This document shows, in pieces, positions 1 through 21,392 of a stretch of DNA of 64,000 nt. The notes under the pieces are model-generated. The model was not told the origin of the DNA, searched no databases, and was given only the letters and a program-made list of their open reading frames with translations. This stretch comes from Lingula anatina (taxonomy: Eukaryota; Brachiopoda; Lingulata; Lingulida; Lingulidae), in contig NW_019774391.1 in assembly GCF_001039355.2 (NCBI RefSeq), positions 264,377 to 328,376 on the forward strand, given 5' to 3'. The position numbers were made by a program, and so were the translations under genes. Position 1 is the first letter of the stretch. Each line of letters opens with the position of its first letter.

Positions 1-278
1 TTTCTTCAGTACTCTTTTAGCCCTTTTGCACTTTTTCAAATGCATCAGATACGCTTTTACCTGGGTAAAAATGATCCAAAGAGACATAATCAAACGTTAA
101 CTTCTTCAACAACTTCAACTGTTATCTTGTGAACAATATCAAACACAACTAGAGATGTCCAAAAGCCAGATCCTGACTGACTTCTGGGGCTTTTCACATA
201 AAAGGGAAGTAATTTTATTTTCTAAGAACGGCACTAGCAAAAACTACCTGGTCGCCATTTTTTTCCTTTTTATTTCAG

Positions 279-1003
279 ACGAGGGTGGCAAACTTAGCTA
301 AAACGGCCATCAAAAATGTGAACGGAAAAAGTTACAGTGTCGGATCACCCGGAAGTCTTCTGTGTATGTAAACATTTATTATTTATTATTTCAGTATATT
401 TTTCATATTTTACTAGAACAAAGACTTACTCTAGCATACATGTGCTCGTCTAAAGTGCAATTTCGTCACATTTCACTGTTGCCATAAAGAAGTGGGTCGC
501 CCAATTATATAATGGCTATACATTCTTCATTCCGTAAATTTATCCTGAAAGTCTTCAGTTAATTTTATATTGAAATACTATGATTCACAGTAAATACTGT
601 TAGTTTTTTTAAAAAAATACTTCTTAGGACCAAAGTACTGTACTTGATACATGTATTGTGAATATCATAAAAACACACTACTTTGTGACAGCGAGAAAAA
701 CGATGTTGATGAAAACGCTTATTGCAATGTCGATGTAAGGTGTTCAGTATTTCGTTACATAGCAATAGCTATTATCTCTATTTTTAAATCATTCTGTATA
801 TCACTTTACAAGCAGACGATGCAGCCGGTGGGTCTTTCGACTGGGCGAAAGGTGTCGCTGGCATCAAGTACGCGTACACACTGGAGCTGCGACCGGCTGA
901 TAACACCTCTGGAGGTTTCGCCATCCCTGCCTCTGAGATCTTGCCCACTGGGAGAGAGACTTACGCCGCCGTCAAGGAGGTAGCCAAACGGGTGACCGTC
1001 TAA
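279..1003 (+). CDS. Metallocarboxypeptidase (M14, carboxypeptidase A/B-like), last two exons
   Basis: Two exons are visible, 279..363 and 816..1003. The first follows a TTTCAG acceptor and ends at a GTATGT donor. The second follows a CAG acceptor and ends in TAA at 1001-1003. The split codon T|AC joins them as Tyr. The joined peptide reads like the C-terminus of M14 zinc carboxypeptidases. It has a Gly-Ser-rich stretch before the junction, then GGSFDWAKGVAGIKYAYTLE, in which the final Glu (YTLELRP) sits where the family has its general-base catalytic glutamate. The family hydrolyses C-terminal residues of peptides and is usually secreted as a digestive or processing enzyme. The zinc-binding HxxE part and the propeptide must lie upstream, outside the window. 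Whether it is A-type or B-type cannot be told from this piece. Confidence 0.85.
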
Positions 1004-3313
1004 TGAAGCCGAATGTGTCTCGATATGTTTAATAATTCTGCGTCTTGATTTAAAGTTTGAACGTTTTACTTTCTTCACGAAATTTAAGGTATACCTCACA
1101 AAGATGTCACTCCGTGACCTTCCTCAGTGTCTGTTATCGTGAGACTTAAAGTAGAAAGTGAAAAGTTTTAACTTATGAACATTATCAATAGACTACACAT
1201 AAAAATGAATTTCCATCAGAAAACTGCGTCTTGAGTGTTTGAAATCAAAAGCATTAAAGGAGGTACCAATATGTCTGAATGATCAAGATTTTTTGAGAAG
1301 TTAAAGTATAAACGCCGATATGTCTTTTTCCGTTTTTTTTTATTCACCCAATACTAAGGGAGTAGTTTGCTAACCGTTTTATCTATAATTTATCACATTT
1401 TACTCCATCGCGATATCATTTAGCGCACTTTTTTCAGTTTATGGGACTACTGTAAAGCAGAATTAGGTAATTTCGTATAATAAAAAGGTATAGTTGTATA
1501 GTTGTAGGGTTTAAGTACTCAAGTAACCATTGGACGAATAAAGCGTTCAAGAGAAACCAGAGAAACCAGATGTGAGCAATGGCGGATCGGGGGGGGGGGG
1601 GGGGGGCAGGGGGGGGGAGAGACACACTGGCCGAAACAAAACAAAACCAAATAATTGTCTGTCCCTAGCTTGTGCTCTGAACATTACTCATAAAATTATA
1701 CTGTTTTGTACATACCGTACGAAGCGATGTATTTTTTATCCATGTGGACCCTCCCTCTTAACAAAATGCTGGATAAGGCAACGATGAATTACATCTATTC
1801 TACACGATTTGTGCTCTCCTTTATAGCTTTATTATAGCTTTAACTCCGTTTGGAACTTTTTGATATTTCAATTCCTACAGATTTTGTTGTTCAGTAGTAA
1901 AATATGAGGTGCAAATGCTTTGGTGGATTCATAAAAGAGACGTGAGGCAAGGTTTGGGGGGGGGGGGGAGGGGGGGGGAGCCTGTTTTTCAGATAAGTGC
2001 ACTAAAAGTTCATATGCCACCAAGTGCCGCTTGTTTTCCGTTATTCGTGCTTTGATACATTAAACTCTTTTCAACATGCGTAAATCTTTTTTTAAACACA
2101 GTGCATTGTGTATATTGATATATCGTTACCAGAAGATTATAGCATTTCCCAGGTATCTGAATAATTTATAGATTACTGTAATATTAGAAGAATACTATAG
2201 TATTTTTCACGTGGGAAGCAGAATAACATATTCCTTCGACACAAAAGCCCGGAAATTAAAGACCTAGATTGCTGTATTTCTAATTATATCAACTTTCACA
2301 TGAATTTTTTGACATGAATAATGCTGAATGAAGCAATCCCAATCAATACGGTACAAAGCATTGTACGTAGCCTACATTCAGACTCTTCTGTGTGAAGCCG
2401 ACTGGTGCGACCTGAATAAACAGATTGATATTTGTTCTCGTGCATCTAGATATAAATGAACTTAAGTGTTATCTCTCTGCCGTGGGGTCCTTGTCCGAAG
2501 ACCTTGCCCCTAAAGATGAAGATACCTTTGTGAATTAGTCTCAAATATGCCTCGATTTGCTGGGATCCGTACTAATACCGACACGCCAGTGGTCGTGCTA
2601 AAAATAGAACAAGATTAAATATAGTTCAACAAGGGTTGTGTAGCGAGCAGTCGTAAGTTACACTTAACACACATCTGACTCATAAAAATTTATTGCAACG
2701 CTGGTCCTAAACAAATGGACGTTATCAGGCACACGGAGAGAGGCTCAGACTATTTTTCGGTGTGTGACGATTGTGTTAGACTTGCGAGCAGAGAGGAACA
2801 TACCGGTCGTGAGAGGTAAACAATGGGATACTCTAAACACAGTGACGCCATGTGACTGGTATTTTATGGGCTAATATAAACTAGGTCAAGCTGAAAACAC
2901 CTTGGAGTGAGATGTGATGCCGTTGTCATATAAGGGCGTTTGCGAGCAACGTGAATCTGTATCTGCACCCTGAAATTTGCAGGCAGGGCGTGGAACACGA
3001 AGTACGACTCTTAGCTGCCAGTATAACAAGTACAACTCCAACAAGCTGAGGGGACATGGTTTTCACTACACGGGTGTGTGTACGTGCAAGCAAAATAGGT
3101 TCAAATTAACAGCGTCATACGTCGTGCGCTTTGACATTAGACACGGCTACATAGCATACATGTAATTATCAGCATATTATAGAAGGCGCCAGTGTTTTAA
3201 GGGCACTGTGGACCTACATGTACTTTAGTGCATACCCGGTAGATGTACACACTGCTTATTACAGCAAGATAGAGACAGCTGTGGGAGGTTTACGTGTAGA
3301 AAACTGAAAAAAA
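1004..3313. other. Intergenic region with poly-G tracts
   Basis: No convincing exon was seen between the carboxypeptidase stop and the DUF3472-like gene. The stretch contains the carboxypeptidase 3' UTR (ATTAAA-like signal near 1253) and two long G runs near 1590-1618 and 1956-1979. Open frames here are short and lack splice sites or recognisable protein. Confidence 0.6.
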
Positions 3314-4411
3314 ATGACAGGCGACGACGACGCACCACTGACAGCGAGCAATGGGGGCAACTTCGCCCCGTCCCTCACACTGTGGTACAAAGATTCCGGA
3401 GTCAAGGGGGACATACTTGTACATGAGGTGATGGTTCCCAAAACAGGCCTCGCTCGCCATACATATTACTGCTGCCTCCAATGGAACGGGGGCGAGAGCG
3501 GGGGAGGGTACTGTGGCATACAGGACCACCCTATGGGCAGAAACTTCATCTTTTCCCTGTGGAATCCCAACTTCAACACAAGCCCGGAGGGGATCCGTGC
3601 CGTGTACCAAGACCCCGGCACGGAAGTGGTCCCGTTCGGCAACGAAGGCGCCGGGATGAAATCTTGGAATTTTACCCTCCACTGGGACACGGACACGTGG
3701 TACACGCTAGTCACTCGCAGATGGGACAGCGGCCCCCACACCCGGTTTGGTTTTTGGGTTTGTGACCAGTCAAAGAGACGCTGGACGCACCTAGTGACCA
3801 TGGAGTTTCCCTTGGCCGGTGTTCACTTTAACCCGGGGACGGCGTGTTTCTTAGAAGACTGGGCGGGCAGCGGTCAGAACTCACGTCACGTGTATTTTAG
3901 ACGCGGCTACAAGCGCGATCAGTCCGGCACGTGGCACGCGCTGAAGAACGCTAGTTTTAGACTGAATCAGGAGGAACGTTGCAAGCATTTCCAGAACGCC
4001 TACGATGCTGGGTTCGCGTGCAATTCCAAGCGCCACAATCGGTTCGATCACTATTACTTAGCAAGCGGGGGTTGTACGTCGCCGTCGCAGTCACTAAAAC
4101 CTTCAGCCGAATTTGTTCCTGCCGTTTCCGCCTCTTGCACGTCCCCGCGCGGCGAGCTCGCGTTTCAAATAACGTCAGTAAGCCCCCACGGCGTTGAATG
4201 GATGCTGGAAGCAGACAGCACCCCGCAGTTCAAATACACGCTGGAAGTCGACGGGAAATTCCTTGCGTCGGACGTGGATTCCAAACGGCGAAATGTGTTC
4301 TTTGACATTCCACACTCAAAGGTTATTACGTTGGTGGTGGAAGACATCTTTGGGAGCGTCGGCAAGCAGACAATGCGAACTCTTTACGACGAGAATAAAT
4401 CTCATCACTGA
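3314..4411 (+). CDS. DUF3472-like protein, intronless
   Basis: A single uninterrupted 365-codon frame starts at an ATG after an A-rich leader and stops at 4409-4411. Residues about 48-215 resemble the DUF3472 domain: YYCCLQWNGG at 51-60, the GGYCGIQ loop at 64-70, FSLWNP at 80-85, a GNEGAGMKSW segment near 109-118, and WY(T)LVTRRWDSG at 129-140. The C-terminal third (about 270-360) is likely a beta-rich module of unknown type. There is no signal peptide or membrane segment at this start. Two AATAAA signals lie at 4838-4843 and 4846-4851. DUF3472 has no assigned reaction. The absence of introns beside intron-rich neighbours suggests either retroposition or an old acquisition from bacteria, where the domain is common. 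An upstream 5' exon cannot be excluded. Confidence 0.8.
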   Translation: MTGDDDAPLTASNGGNFAPSLTLWYKDSGVKGDILVHEVMVPKTGLARHTYYCCLQWNGGESGGGYCGIQDHPMGRNFIFSLWNPNFNTSPEGIRAVYQDPGTEVVPFGNEGAGMKSWNFTLHWDTDTWYTLVTRRWDSGPHTRFGFWVCDQSKRRWTHLVTMEFPLAGVHFNPGTACFLEDWAGSGQNSRHVYFRRGYKRDQSGTWHALKNASFRLNQEERCKHFQNAYDAGFACNSKRHNRFDHYYLASGGCTSPSQSLKPSAEFVPAVSASCTSPRGELAFQITSVSPHGVEWMLEADSTPQFKYTLEVDGKFLASDVDSKRRNVFFDIPHSKVITLVVEDIFGSVGKQTMRTLYDENKSHH

Positions 4412-6072
4412 ACATAATTTAGTTCAATTATATTTTGGTCATTTACATGAAAAAAATTGCACCCATGTAAATGACCAGTTAGTTCTACTGAGATGAGCCA
4501 ATTAAGCTTTTGAAAATGGTTTTTCATGTCGACTTATCCCCACGTCACGTTTTTTTAATTTCAAAGCGGTTGCTCTATTGCACAAGTTAGTAAGCGTTAT
4601 TGAGTTTTCTTTAGAAATTTATCATATTGAAATTGAGACTTGATCATTTTGACGCGCATATCAAGATAACTATTTACAGTGCAATGTAAACTATTTAAAG
4701 TGTTGTGACTGCGAACTGTGAACATTAACTGTGCAGGGTGCTCGACTGTTCATTTTTCTATACTATCATTCTTCTATGCACCAGTATTGATACCATGTAT
4801 GAGATTAACATGAAGTATTTCTTTGACGCAGAAATATAATAAATGAATAAAGTGGATATTATATGAAAATAAATAAATTGATACCGTATATTTTTTCAGT
4901 TAAAAAGTTGTCTCGAGAAACATCAGACTCGATTGTTATCAAAAATATCAACATGATCAACATTGCGCGGCACAATTTTATTTATTCAACCGAATAAAAC
5001 TATGCGTTATTTTCATAACTAGTAACAATTGCAAATGTTTATGTACGGCTTTTATTTACATTTGTACGCGTTTTATATTTGCAGGGATTACAAAAGCAAG
5101 AATGATAGTCAAAAATGTTTTTCATTATTTGTCAAAAGCCAGGTATTGGCACTTTAGTTTGGTGTGAAAGTTACTACTTCTGTCTCTCGTTTATACGTAT
5201 GAGCAATAGGCAATACAGCTGTACGTCAAATGTGTCGCAAAATGAAGTTTTAAACGGTTAAAACGACTGGGCACAATTATGTACACAGCTCTCTTGGTAG
5301 ACTTTGAGACTTGTTATCTCTGTTATCTGATGTTAATACAATAACGGTCATAATACAATGGTCGCCTTTGACCTTGTGTTTATGAACAGCCAGTAACTGA
5401 GATCTCGATAATACGATAACACCGTTTTGCTTGGTATTATTCATCAAGCTGTTTTAATCTTAATGATTTGCAACCCTTTATGCGTATGTTATCAAATTAT
5501 CTCCAGCGTTCTCTTTAGCAGGTACATGTACGAGGCGTGGTACAGCTAACATGCAGTGCCACTATCAAAAATGGTACCAACAGATAAAAAAAAAAAAAAT
5601 TCTCAAAATTTCCAGTATGTATTCTGTCTGCACGGTGGTCTGTTTCGTTCTCTCTAGCGGGTGTGGAGCGTGACACAGTTAGCATAATGCAAGCAGTACG
5701 TACCACTTTCAAAAATGGTCCCAGCAGATAAAAACTTCCCCAAAATTTCCAGAATGACGCCAACACTGGGAATCCAGTGGGATGTCTGGAATACTTTGGG
5801 ACTTGTTATCTCTGTTATAGCGTGGGCGCTAACGTACATGCAGTGTCTCTTTCGATAAAAGGTCCCAACAGATAAAAATGCCCTAATTTCTCCAATATTT
5901 CCAGTATTCTGTCTTCACGGTGGTCGGTGTATTTTTTGGTTTGTCAATTAACTTGCTATCCCTGAGACGAAAATCAACGTCCTGATTGATCCGGACACCA
6001 GGAATCTTGTTCTGAGATTTCCATTTTCTAAAATCCCCCATCTGTCACCTTTCAGTGTCACCTGTCAGGGTG
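4412..6072. other. Intergenic region between DUF3472-like gene and DHX35
   Basis: Contains the 3' UTR and poly(A) signals of the DUF3472-like gene, then AT-rich sequence without a supported exon. From about 5300 it carries diverged copies of a local repeat (see the repeat entry), up to the DHX35 stop codon. Confidence 0.6.
5300..5940. repeat. Diverged local repeats, units of roughly 110-150 bp
   Basis: Three diverged copies share the order 'tacatgcagtg / atggtcccaacagataaaaa / aaaatttccag / ctgt cacggtgg' near 5540-5640, 5650-5765 and 5825-5930. A separate phrase, GACTTGTTATCTCTGTTAT, recurs near 5309 and 5802. The repeats end about 130 bp downstream of the DHX35 stop codon. No coding function is evident. 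Confidence 0.7.
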
Positions 6073-16098
<10,026 letters not shown>

Positions 16099-16586
16099 GC
16101 TGCTTCTAGTCAACGGCTCACCGTGTACCTAACTACTTAGTCAACAGCATACTAAGAAACAGGTTGCCGACTGAAGATCATCGCACGTTTTGGTGATGCT
16201 TTTTCATTTTTTCCTCCTTTTCGAAAAGAGCATTTGTCAAGCTAGGCCCAATGAAATAGTTTATGCGAAGGTACCTAGCGGGATATTGAGCAGTTATTAA
16301 TTGTAAGAAAAACTGTTGGTATGAGCATGGAATTCTAAAGCTCAAATAATTTTGATTGAATGTATTTCTATAATAATGTGTGCAATATTGTCTTACACAT
16401 CGGTGAAATAAAAGTATATTATCTAAAGACTCCAGTATATATAAGACCGGTAGGTGTACATTTTTACCAGTATATGAATAAAACAAATACTCCAACTTAG
16501 TGGTGAAGTAGAGTGTTGGGATAGACCACTAGCCAAACTGAATAATGTCTCAACAAAAAATACCCGAGTCTCTCTCGAGAAAGTGT
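16099..16586. other. DHX35 5' flank
   Basis: Sequence upstream of the DHX35 start codon. It should contain the promoter and 5' UTR, but I see no TATA box or clear initiator, and no divergent gene. Confidence 0.4.
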
Positions 16587-16592
16587 ATGACC

Positions 16593-16768
16593 GGGGCCGT
16601 AGCGATAGTCCGAAGGTTCAATAGTCCGAAGGTTCATTGGTCCGAATGTTCACTATAGAACCTTCGGACCAATGAACCCTTGATTAAAAAATCGATGAAA
16701 ATGTTACCACTTTTCGGACCAATGAACCTTCGGACCAATGAACCTTCGGACTATCGAGACGCCCCCGC
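16593..16768. mobile_element. Foldback element built of TTCGGAC-type repeats, flanked by ATGACC duplications
   Basis: The ends are inverted repeats: left GGGGCCGTAGCGATAGTCCG, right the near reverse complement ending GGACTATCGAGACGCCCCC. Inside, the phrase GTCCGAAGGTTCATTG and its reverse complement occur about six times in both orientations, so the whole element can fold on itself. It is bounded by the identical 6-mer ATGACC at 16587-16592 and 16769-16774, a candidate target-site duplication. It has no coding capacity. Confidence 0.75.
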
Positions 16769-16774
16769 ATGACC

Positions 16775-17482
16775 TTCAATGGGGGGAGGCAATTAAGGAA
16801 AGTAGCAAACTGAGAACATATACAAAATTAAAGAAGGATTTTAAGACCGAAAATTATGTGCTGACCTTTGATAAAGCGCGGAGGGCTATGTTTTGTAAAC
16901 TAAGAATCAGTGCTCACTTACTCCATATCGAGAAGGGGAGGTACAGTAAACCCCCAACCCCGCCCCATCTAAGATGGAGAGGTTGAAGATGAAGCACGTG
17001 CATTTTATTCTGAAATGCGAGGCCTATAAAGAATTACGGGCAACCTTCTTCGAAAATATAAGTTTCCTCTGTAATATGAATGCCATTTCTCCCCCGGATA
17101 TGTTTATACACATCATGAGTACAAAAGAAATGGATGTGATTACGCCCCTCCTCATATTTGTACAGAAATGCATGGAGAAGAGAGTAAGTCTTTCTGCGCA
17201 TGTCCAAACCAGATCATGATACCAGTGTGAGACCCGTTAGACGCTGTCAGCAGTGACTGGGCGGTTAGATCAAACCTGGTAAATTGATTATGAAATGGTA
17301 TCCATTTGTATAGTCATTGATGTCAACCATATGCTAATCCATATATATATTTATTTATCTATTTATTTTTCTGTTCTATGTTATAGTTACCAGTATTGTA
17401 ATTGATTGTACCTTTATGCAAGGAGTTATAACTCCTTGCTTTATGTGAAGGTGTTTGTCAATAAAGAATCTTATCTTATCAT
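16775..17482 (+). pseudogene. Non-LTR retrotransposon 3' fragment (decayed)
   Basis: Frames at 16775-16985 and 16985-17220 resemble the region after the reverse transcriptase domain in invertebrate LINE-like elements: SSKLRTYTKLKKDF, then CKLRISAHLLHIEKGRY, then after a frameshift HFILKCEAYKELR (usually preceded by a Cys-containing 'vEDE' motif, visible in the other frame). The segment ends at 17458-17482 with AATAAAGAATCTTATCTTATC, a short-repeat tail typical of CR1/L2-like elements. The RT domain itself is missing, so the copy is 5'-truncated and frameshifted. Confidence 0.75.
17418..17441. repeat. Palindrome around GTTATAAC
   Basis: GCAAGGAGTTATAAC is followed immediately by its own reverse complement, overlapping on GTTATAAC, giving a perfect 22-base palindrome. 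The arm CAAGGAGTTATAAC is also found at 36903, 40783 (inverted) and 44148 (inverted), so it may be a transposon end sequence. Confidence 0.7.
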
Positions 17483-17935
17483 TGTAAGCGTCGAAGTTCG
17501 GCAGAAAAGATGTCTTCGTATAAAACAGTTTTTTTCGTGCTCTGCGTAAAATGATAAAGGAAGTTTGAAATCTCAAAGGCGCAGAGGCCGTTAGGTGGGG
17601 GGGGAGGGGGGGGGGGGAGGTAGGCATATAGCGCGCGCCAAACTCCCACCCCACTGTATGCAACTACGTCAGTGGAGGGAGGGGCTTTTACTTCTAGGCC
17701 AAAATCTTAAAAACAGTGTCTTGAATGAGATACGAGCAACTTTTTCTAGGTTTGAATAAAAACCTTCAAAATCTTTGTATTCAGATGGTGATTTTTTTTT
17801 TTACAAAACTAAAGTTCTTTGAGAATCGATCCTGCCACTCTTTGATTCTCAAGTTCATGAATTTTTAAAAGTTTTACCTCAGTATAAAAGATATGAAATC
17901 GATTGAAAAGAAATGCACTTCCGTGAGTACATTAT

Positions 17936-18102
17936 CAGGGGCGGATTCAAAGATATTTTCTGACGGTCTTCCAAAGTAACTTTGTTGACCCGTCCTCCAT
18001 TTTTGACCGTCTTCCGACAGAAAAAATCGATACCCGTCAATGTAAACTTGAAAATCTGACCGTCTTCTGGAAGACCCAGAAGACGGCCTTATTCCGCCCC
18101 TG
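17936..18102. mobile_element. 167-bp MITE with CAGGGGCGGATT termini
   Basis: The left end reads CAGGGGCGGATTC; the right end, read on the minus strand, reads CAGGGGCGGAATA. The five bases ATTAT immediately flank both ends, a candidate target-site duplication. The interior repeats the phrase 'gaccgtcttc' in both orientations. CAGGGGCGG ends are typical of hAT-like non-autonomous elements, though those usually make 8-bp duplications. No protein is encoded. Confidence 0.75.
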
Positions 18103-19538
18103 ATTATATTGACACGTCTGCAGATAAAAAGGTAGCTGAAAAGAAACAACTAAAAACAGGACTTTCTGTAGGCCTATTTATCGAGTGGTGAAAGTGAAAG
18201 CTCATGGGTACACATATAGGCCTTATCTCCATCTAATTCATCACCATGGAAGGTCTGAAATTAATAATGTAGCTGATAGAAGCATGGCATTGATAAAAAG
18301 TGATAGTGCCCGGGAAGATTTATTTGGGGATTAATATTACTCTGATATGGTATCATTACGTGACATGAAATGCTGACAAATGGATGACATTAAGGTGTTG
18401 AAAGAAAATCGTAATCGTTTGAAGCCCTGATACACCAAGATAGTTAGGCCTACCACTAGGAGAAAGAAGTTTTGCTCCAATCTCACAGCGCCTCAGATAA
18501 ACAGATAAAACCCGAATGTTCCGAAAGCTCTCATACAGGTAGGTTTTAGCAAGAAGTTGAAGAAGGGACGCCATCAAAGCACACGTCCCCAGGGGCCTAG
18601 CCTAGGATCGTGTTATTTTGTTGTGAGGGATTTTATCCATTCTAAGTTCATTAACTCTGGTGGATGAATATGATGCTGACATCAAACATTGTCAAAGCCT
18701 CAGCCTAAGAGTGAAAAAAAAAAAAAAAAAAAAACATACGCCAAGCTGTCGCAATCCCGGTGCGACACCCTCGCCATAGAGCCTTGCTGTTCTTGTTTAT
18801 GTCAATAAAATGCGTTAGGCCCTTTAATGATTTTGGCAGCTTTCCAGTTGTTTCGTTGGCAGGTTACGTATGTCTTAGGTAAGTGTCAACTTATCAAATT
18901 TTTTCGAGGAAATAGCAATTGCATTGGATGTAAAAAGATAAATAGCTTTGATATGATTTCCGTAACAAATCTGACGCTTTTTGAACTCTGAAAAATAATG
19001 ATCATAGTGAGGGACTGGCTGTCAAGTAAACATGAAGATCTGTTTGTTGTTCTTGACTTAATCATCTTTCCATTATGGAAACAACTTGTATTAAGTCGGG
19101 AAGGGGTGCATTTGTTTTTTTTTTATTGATATAGCTCATGAGAAGGACACTGATGAGATGCACATGCACACAATCAACATTTTCGCATATTAGCTAAGTG
19201 CATCTCTTGAAGCTACTGGGATATTTTTCATTACTTACGCCAAAATGTCAAAATTATATTTAATAGGAGAATAACGCAAAAACACATAAATACGCATCGT
19301 CATAATTAGCTGAACGTAAAAGTACCAATGGTCGATGGAAATTTATGGAGGGGATCAATTAAAGCCATTTGCAAGAGAGGAAGCTGGGATTTTCATCTGT
19401 GTTTAGCGTTGTAGGTTTGTTGAAGTGATATGCATTGCGTACATAGCAACAGATGCCAGGGGAAGAAAGAATGACGCATTTATGCGCATGATCAATCGTA
19501 AACCCACAGAAGCCTCATAGTTGGCTCCTGCTCAAGTT
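18103..19538. other. Intergenic, no supported gene
   Basis: AT-rich sequence with a poly(A) run near 18714-18734. I see no exon with protein similarity here. Confidence 0.5.
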
Positions 19539-20180
19539 TTTTTATTTGCGCTGAATTTAACGTTACTTTTTCTCTAATACATTTTGTGTAGTACATTGAC
19601 TGCGATTAGAAACACTTAACCTAGCCCAGGTAAACATTTAAAGCGCGTATTATTCAGTTTGTTTGTTTTTGTCAAAAGGTTTCGGTGCTGGTAGCCTATT
19701 TATGCCTTTGTATTGACAACACATGAAATGGAAAGGACCAGAATACAGAAGGTTGAAGTGTAAAATAAAAATAAGCAAATAAATAAACAATAAGATCGTG
19801 GTGTAAGCGATTTTACATGAACATAAATTTAAATTTATTTGCACTGAATTTAATTTATCTTTACTTTTTTCTAACATACCCTTTGTGTAGTAAAATGGCT
19901 GCGATAAAGGCACTTTAACTGGTCCAGGTAAACTTTTTAAAGCGCGTATTATTCAGTTTGTTTTTGTCAAAAGGTTTCGGTGCTGATGTTTATGCATTTG
20001 TATTGACAGCCTTAACACTTCTTAGAAGTGAAATGGAGAAGACCTGAATAAAAAAGGTCGGAATGAAAAAATAAATAAATAAATAACCAATAGGATCTTG
20101 CTGTCATCGTACTATATCAGAAATAAAATCATCGATTTTAGATTTTCCTTTTAATTCTAAAACGATTTTACATGTATAAA
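19539..20180. repeat. Direct tandem duplication, unit about 290 bp
   Basis: 19539-19829 and 19832-20180 share, in order, 'gctgaatttaa', 'tgtgtagta', 'ccaggtaaac', 'aaagcgcgtattattcagtt', 'gtcaaaaggtttcggtgctg', 'tttgtattgaca', 'aatggaaaggacc', AAAT-rich sequence and 'cgattttacatg'. The second copy has a short insertion near 20110-20160. The divergence is visible but modest. Neither copy looks coding. Confidence 0.85.
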
Positions 20181-20439
20181 AATGCTTTAAGGTCTGATTG
20201 CATCGGTTATCAAACTGGAAATCCTCTGTTACCATGCACTTTTGGCCACAATTCTTTGAGCTTTTTTTACCTACTTTTCTTTATGCACAGACAGTGTGGT
20301 CGTACATATACCCATCACATCGTATCTGAACTTGTGCCCGTCTTCGTCAGCCGTCGTCGCCGTGCATACAGAGTGAACCCCCCCCACAAAAAAAAAAGCC
20401 AAAAAAAAAAAATACTACAAAAGTCCATCAAATTTCAAA

Positions 20440-20935
20440 AACTCCTGAAATCACTAAGGCTGGGGAGTCATTTGACGTGTGGGGTGGCCCTCTCTTGCTG
20501 GAACCACTGTCCATCTTGATTTGTCCCTCTGAATTGTCACAGTGATGTCTAAAACTTCCTCAGCACTGCTACATAGCAATTTGAGGAGAGACTGATCAGC
20601 AGGAAGTGTGATGTTGTGTGGGCACAAAATTCATCGGACTTGAACCTCCCCCAGATTTTTTTCTGTGGGGATATCTCAAGAGTAAAGTGTACCAGAACAA
20701 CCCTCAAAAGATTGGTGAACTGTGGGGAGCAATCACAGCAAAATCAGGGAAATTCCGAAGGAGCAATATGTTTGAGGAATTGACAATTTTTCGCGACGTA
20801 TGCAAGTGTACATCCCATGCCTCGGAAGCCACTTTGTACCAAGTGCCTTTTGTAGCTGTTAAAAAACTGTGTATAGACTTTCATCCGGCAGTAACAGTCA
20901 GAGAAGCCCGCTGGTACACTTTTCACTGTTAACGC
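20440..20935 (+). pseudogene. Decayed DDE transposase fragment (Tc1/mariner-like)
   Basis: The frame at 20618-20932 contains PPDFFLWGYLKSKVYQNNPQ, closely matching the block around the last catalytic acidic residue of Tc1/mariner-type DDE transposases, usually preceded by SPDLN; the SDLN is present just upstream in another frame. Upstream sequence from about 20440 is probably the same gene but is broken by stops and frameshifts. No terminal repeats were located. Only about 35 residues are clearly recognisable. Confidence 0.6.
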
Positions 20936-21392
20936 AATAAATGGACAACCGTGCGTCTTATTGTCCACAAACTTACTAGAGTGTTTAATAGCACTTAGAT
21001 ACAGGGACAGTTCTGCTAGTGATTTGGTTGGATACTTTTACTGCAGTTTTGCATTTTTTGTAATTTTTTGTGCTTTTGTTCAGGGTGTTATTTTGAAGTC
21101 CCATGGGGTTAAGTGGCAGTTATAGTTTCTGAATATCTACAGTAACAGTAGCATATCATTAAAACTGATGGTATTTAGGCTTATACTGCTAAGCGTTCAG
21201 TTACGTAAAATTACTTCATTATCGACAAGACACAGTTTTGTGCACTGTCATTATTATTTTTTTGCTTTATGTCTGTACATTTGCAACTGTTCAGTTGTCT
21301 TTTTTTTGCTTTTGTTTCAGATCTGGTGGATAGTTTATCATCGGTTAGAGATTTTCTTTTCATATACATGTTTTTTTCTTTTAAAACGACAG

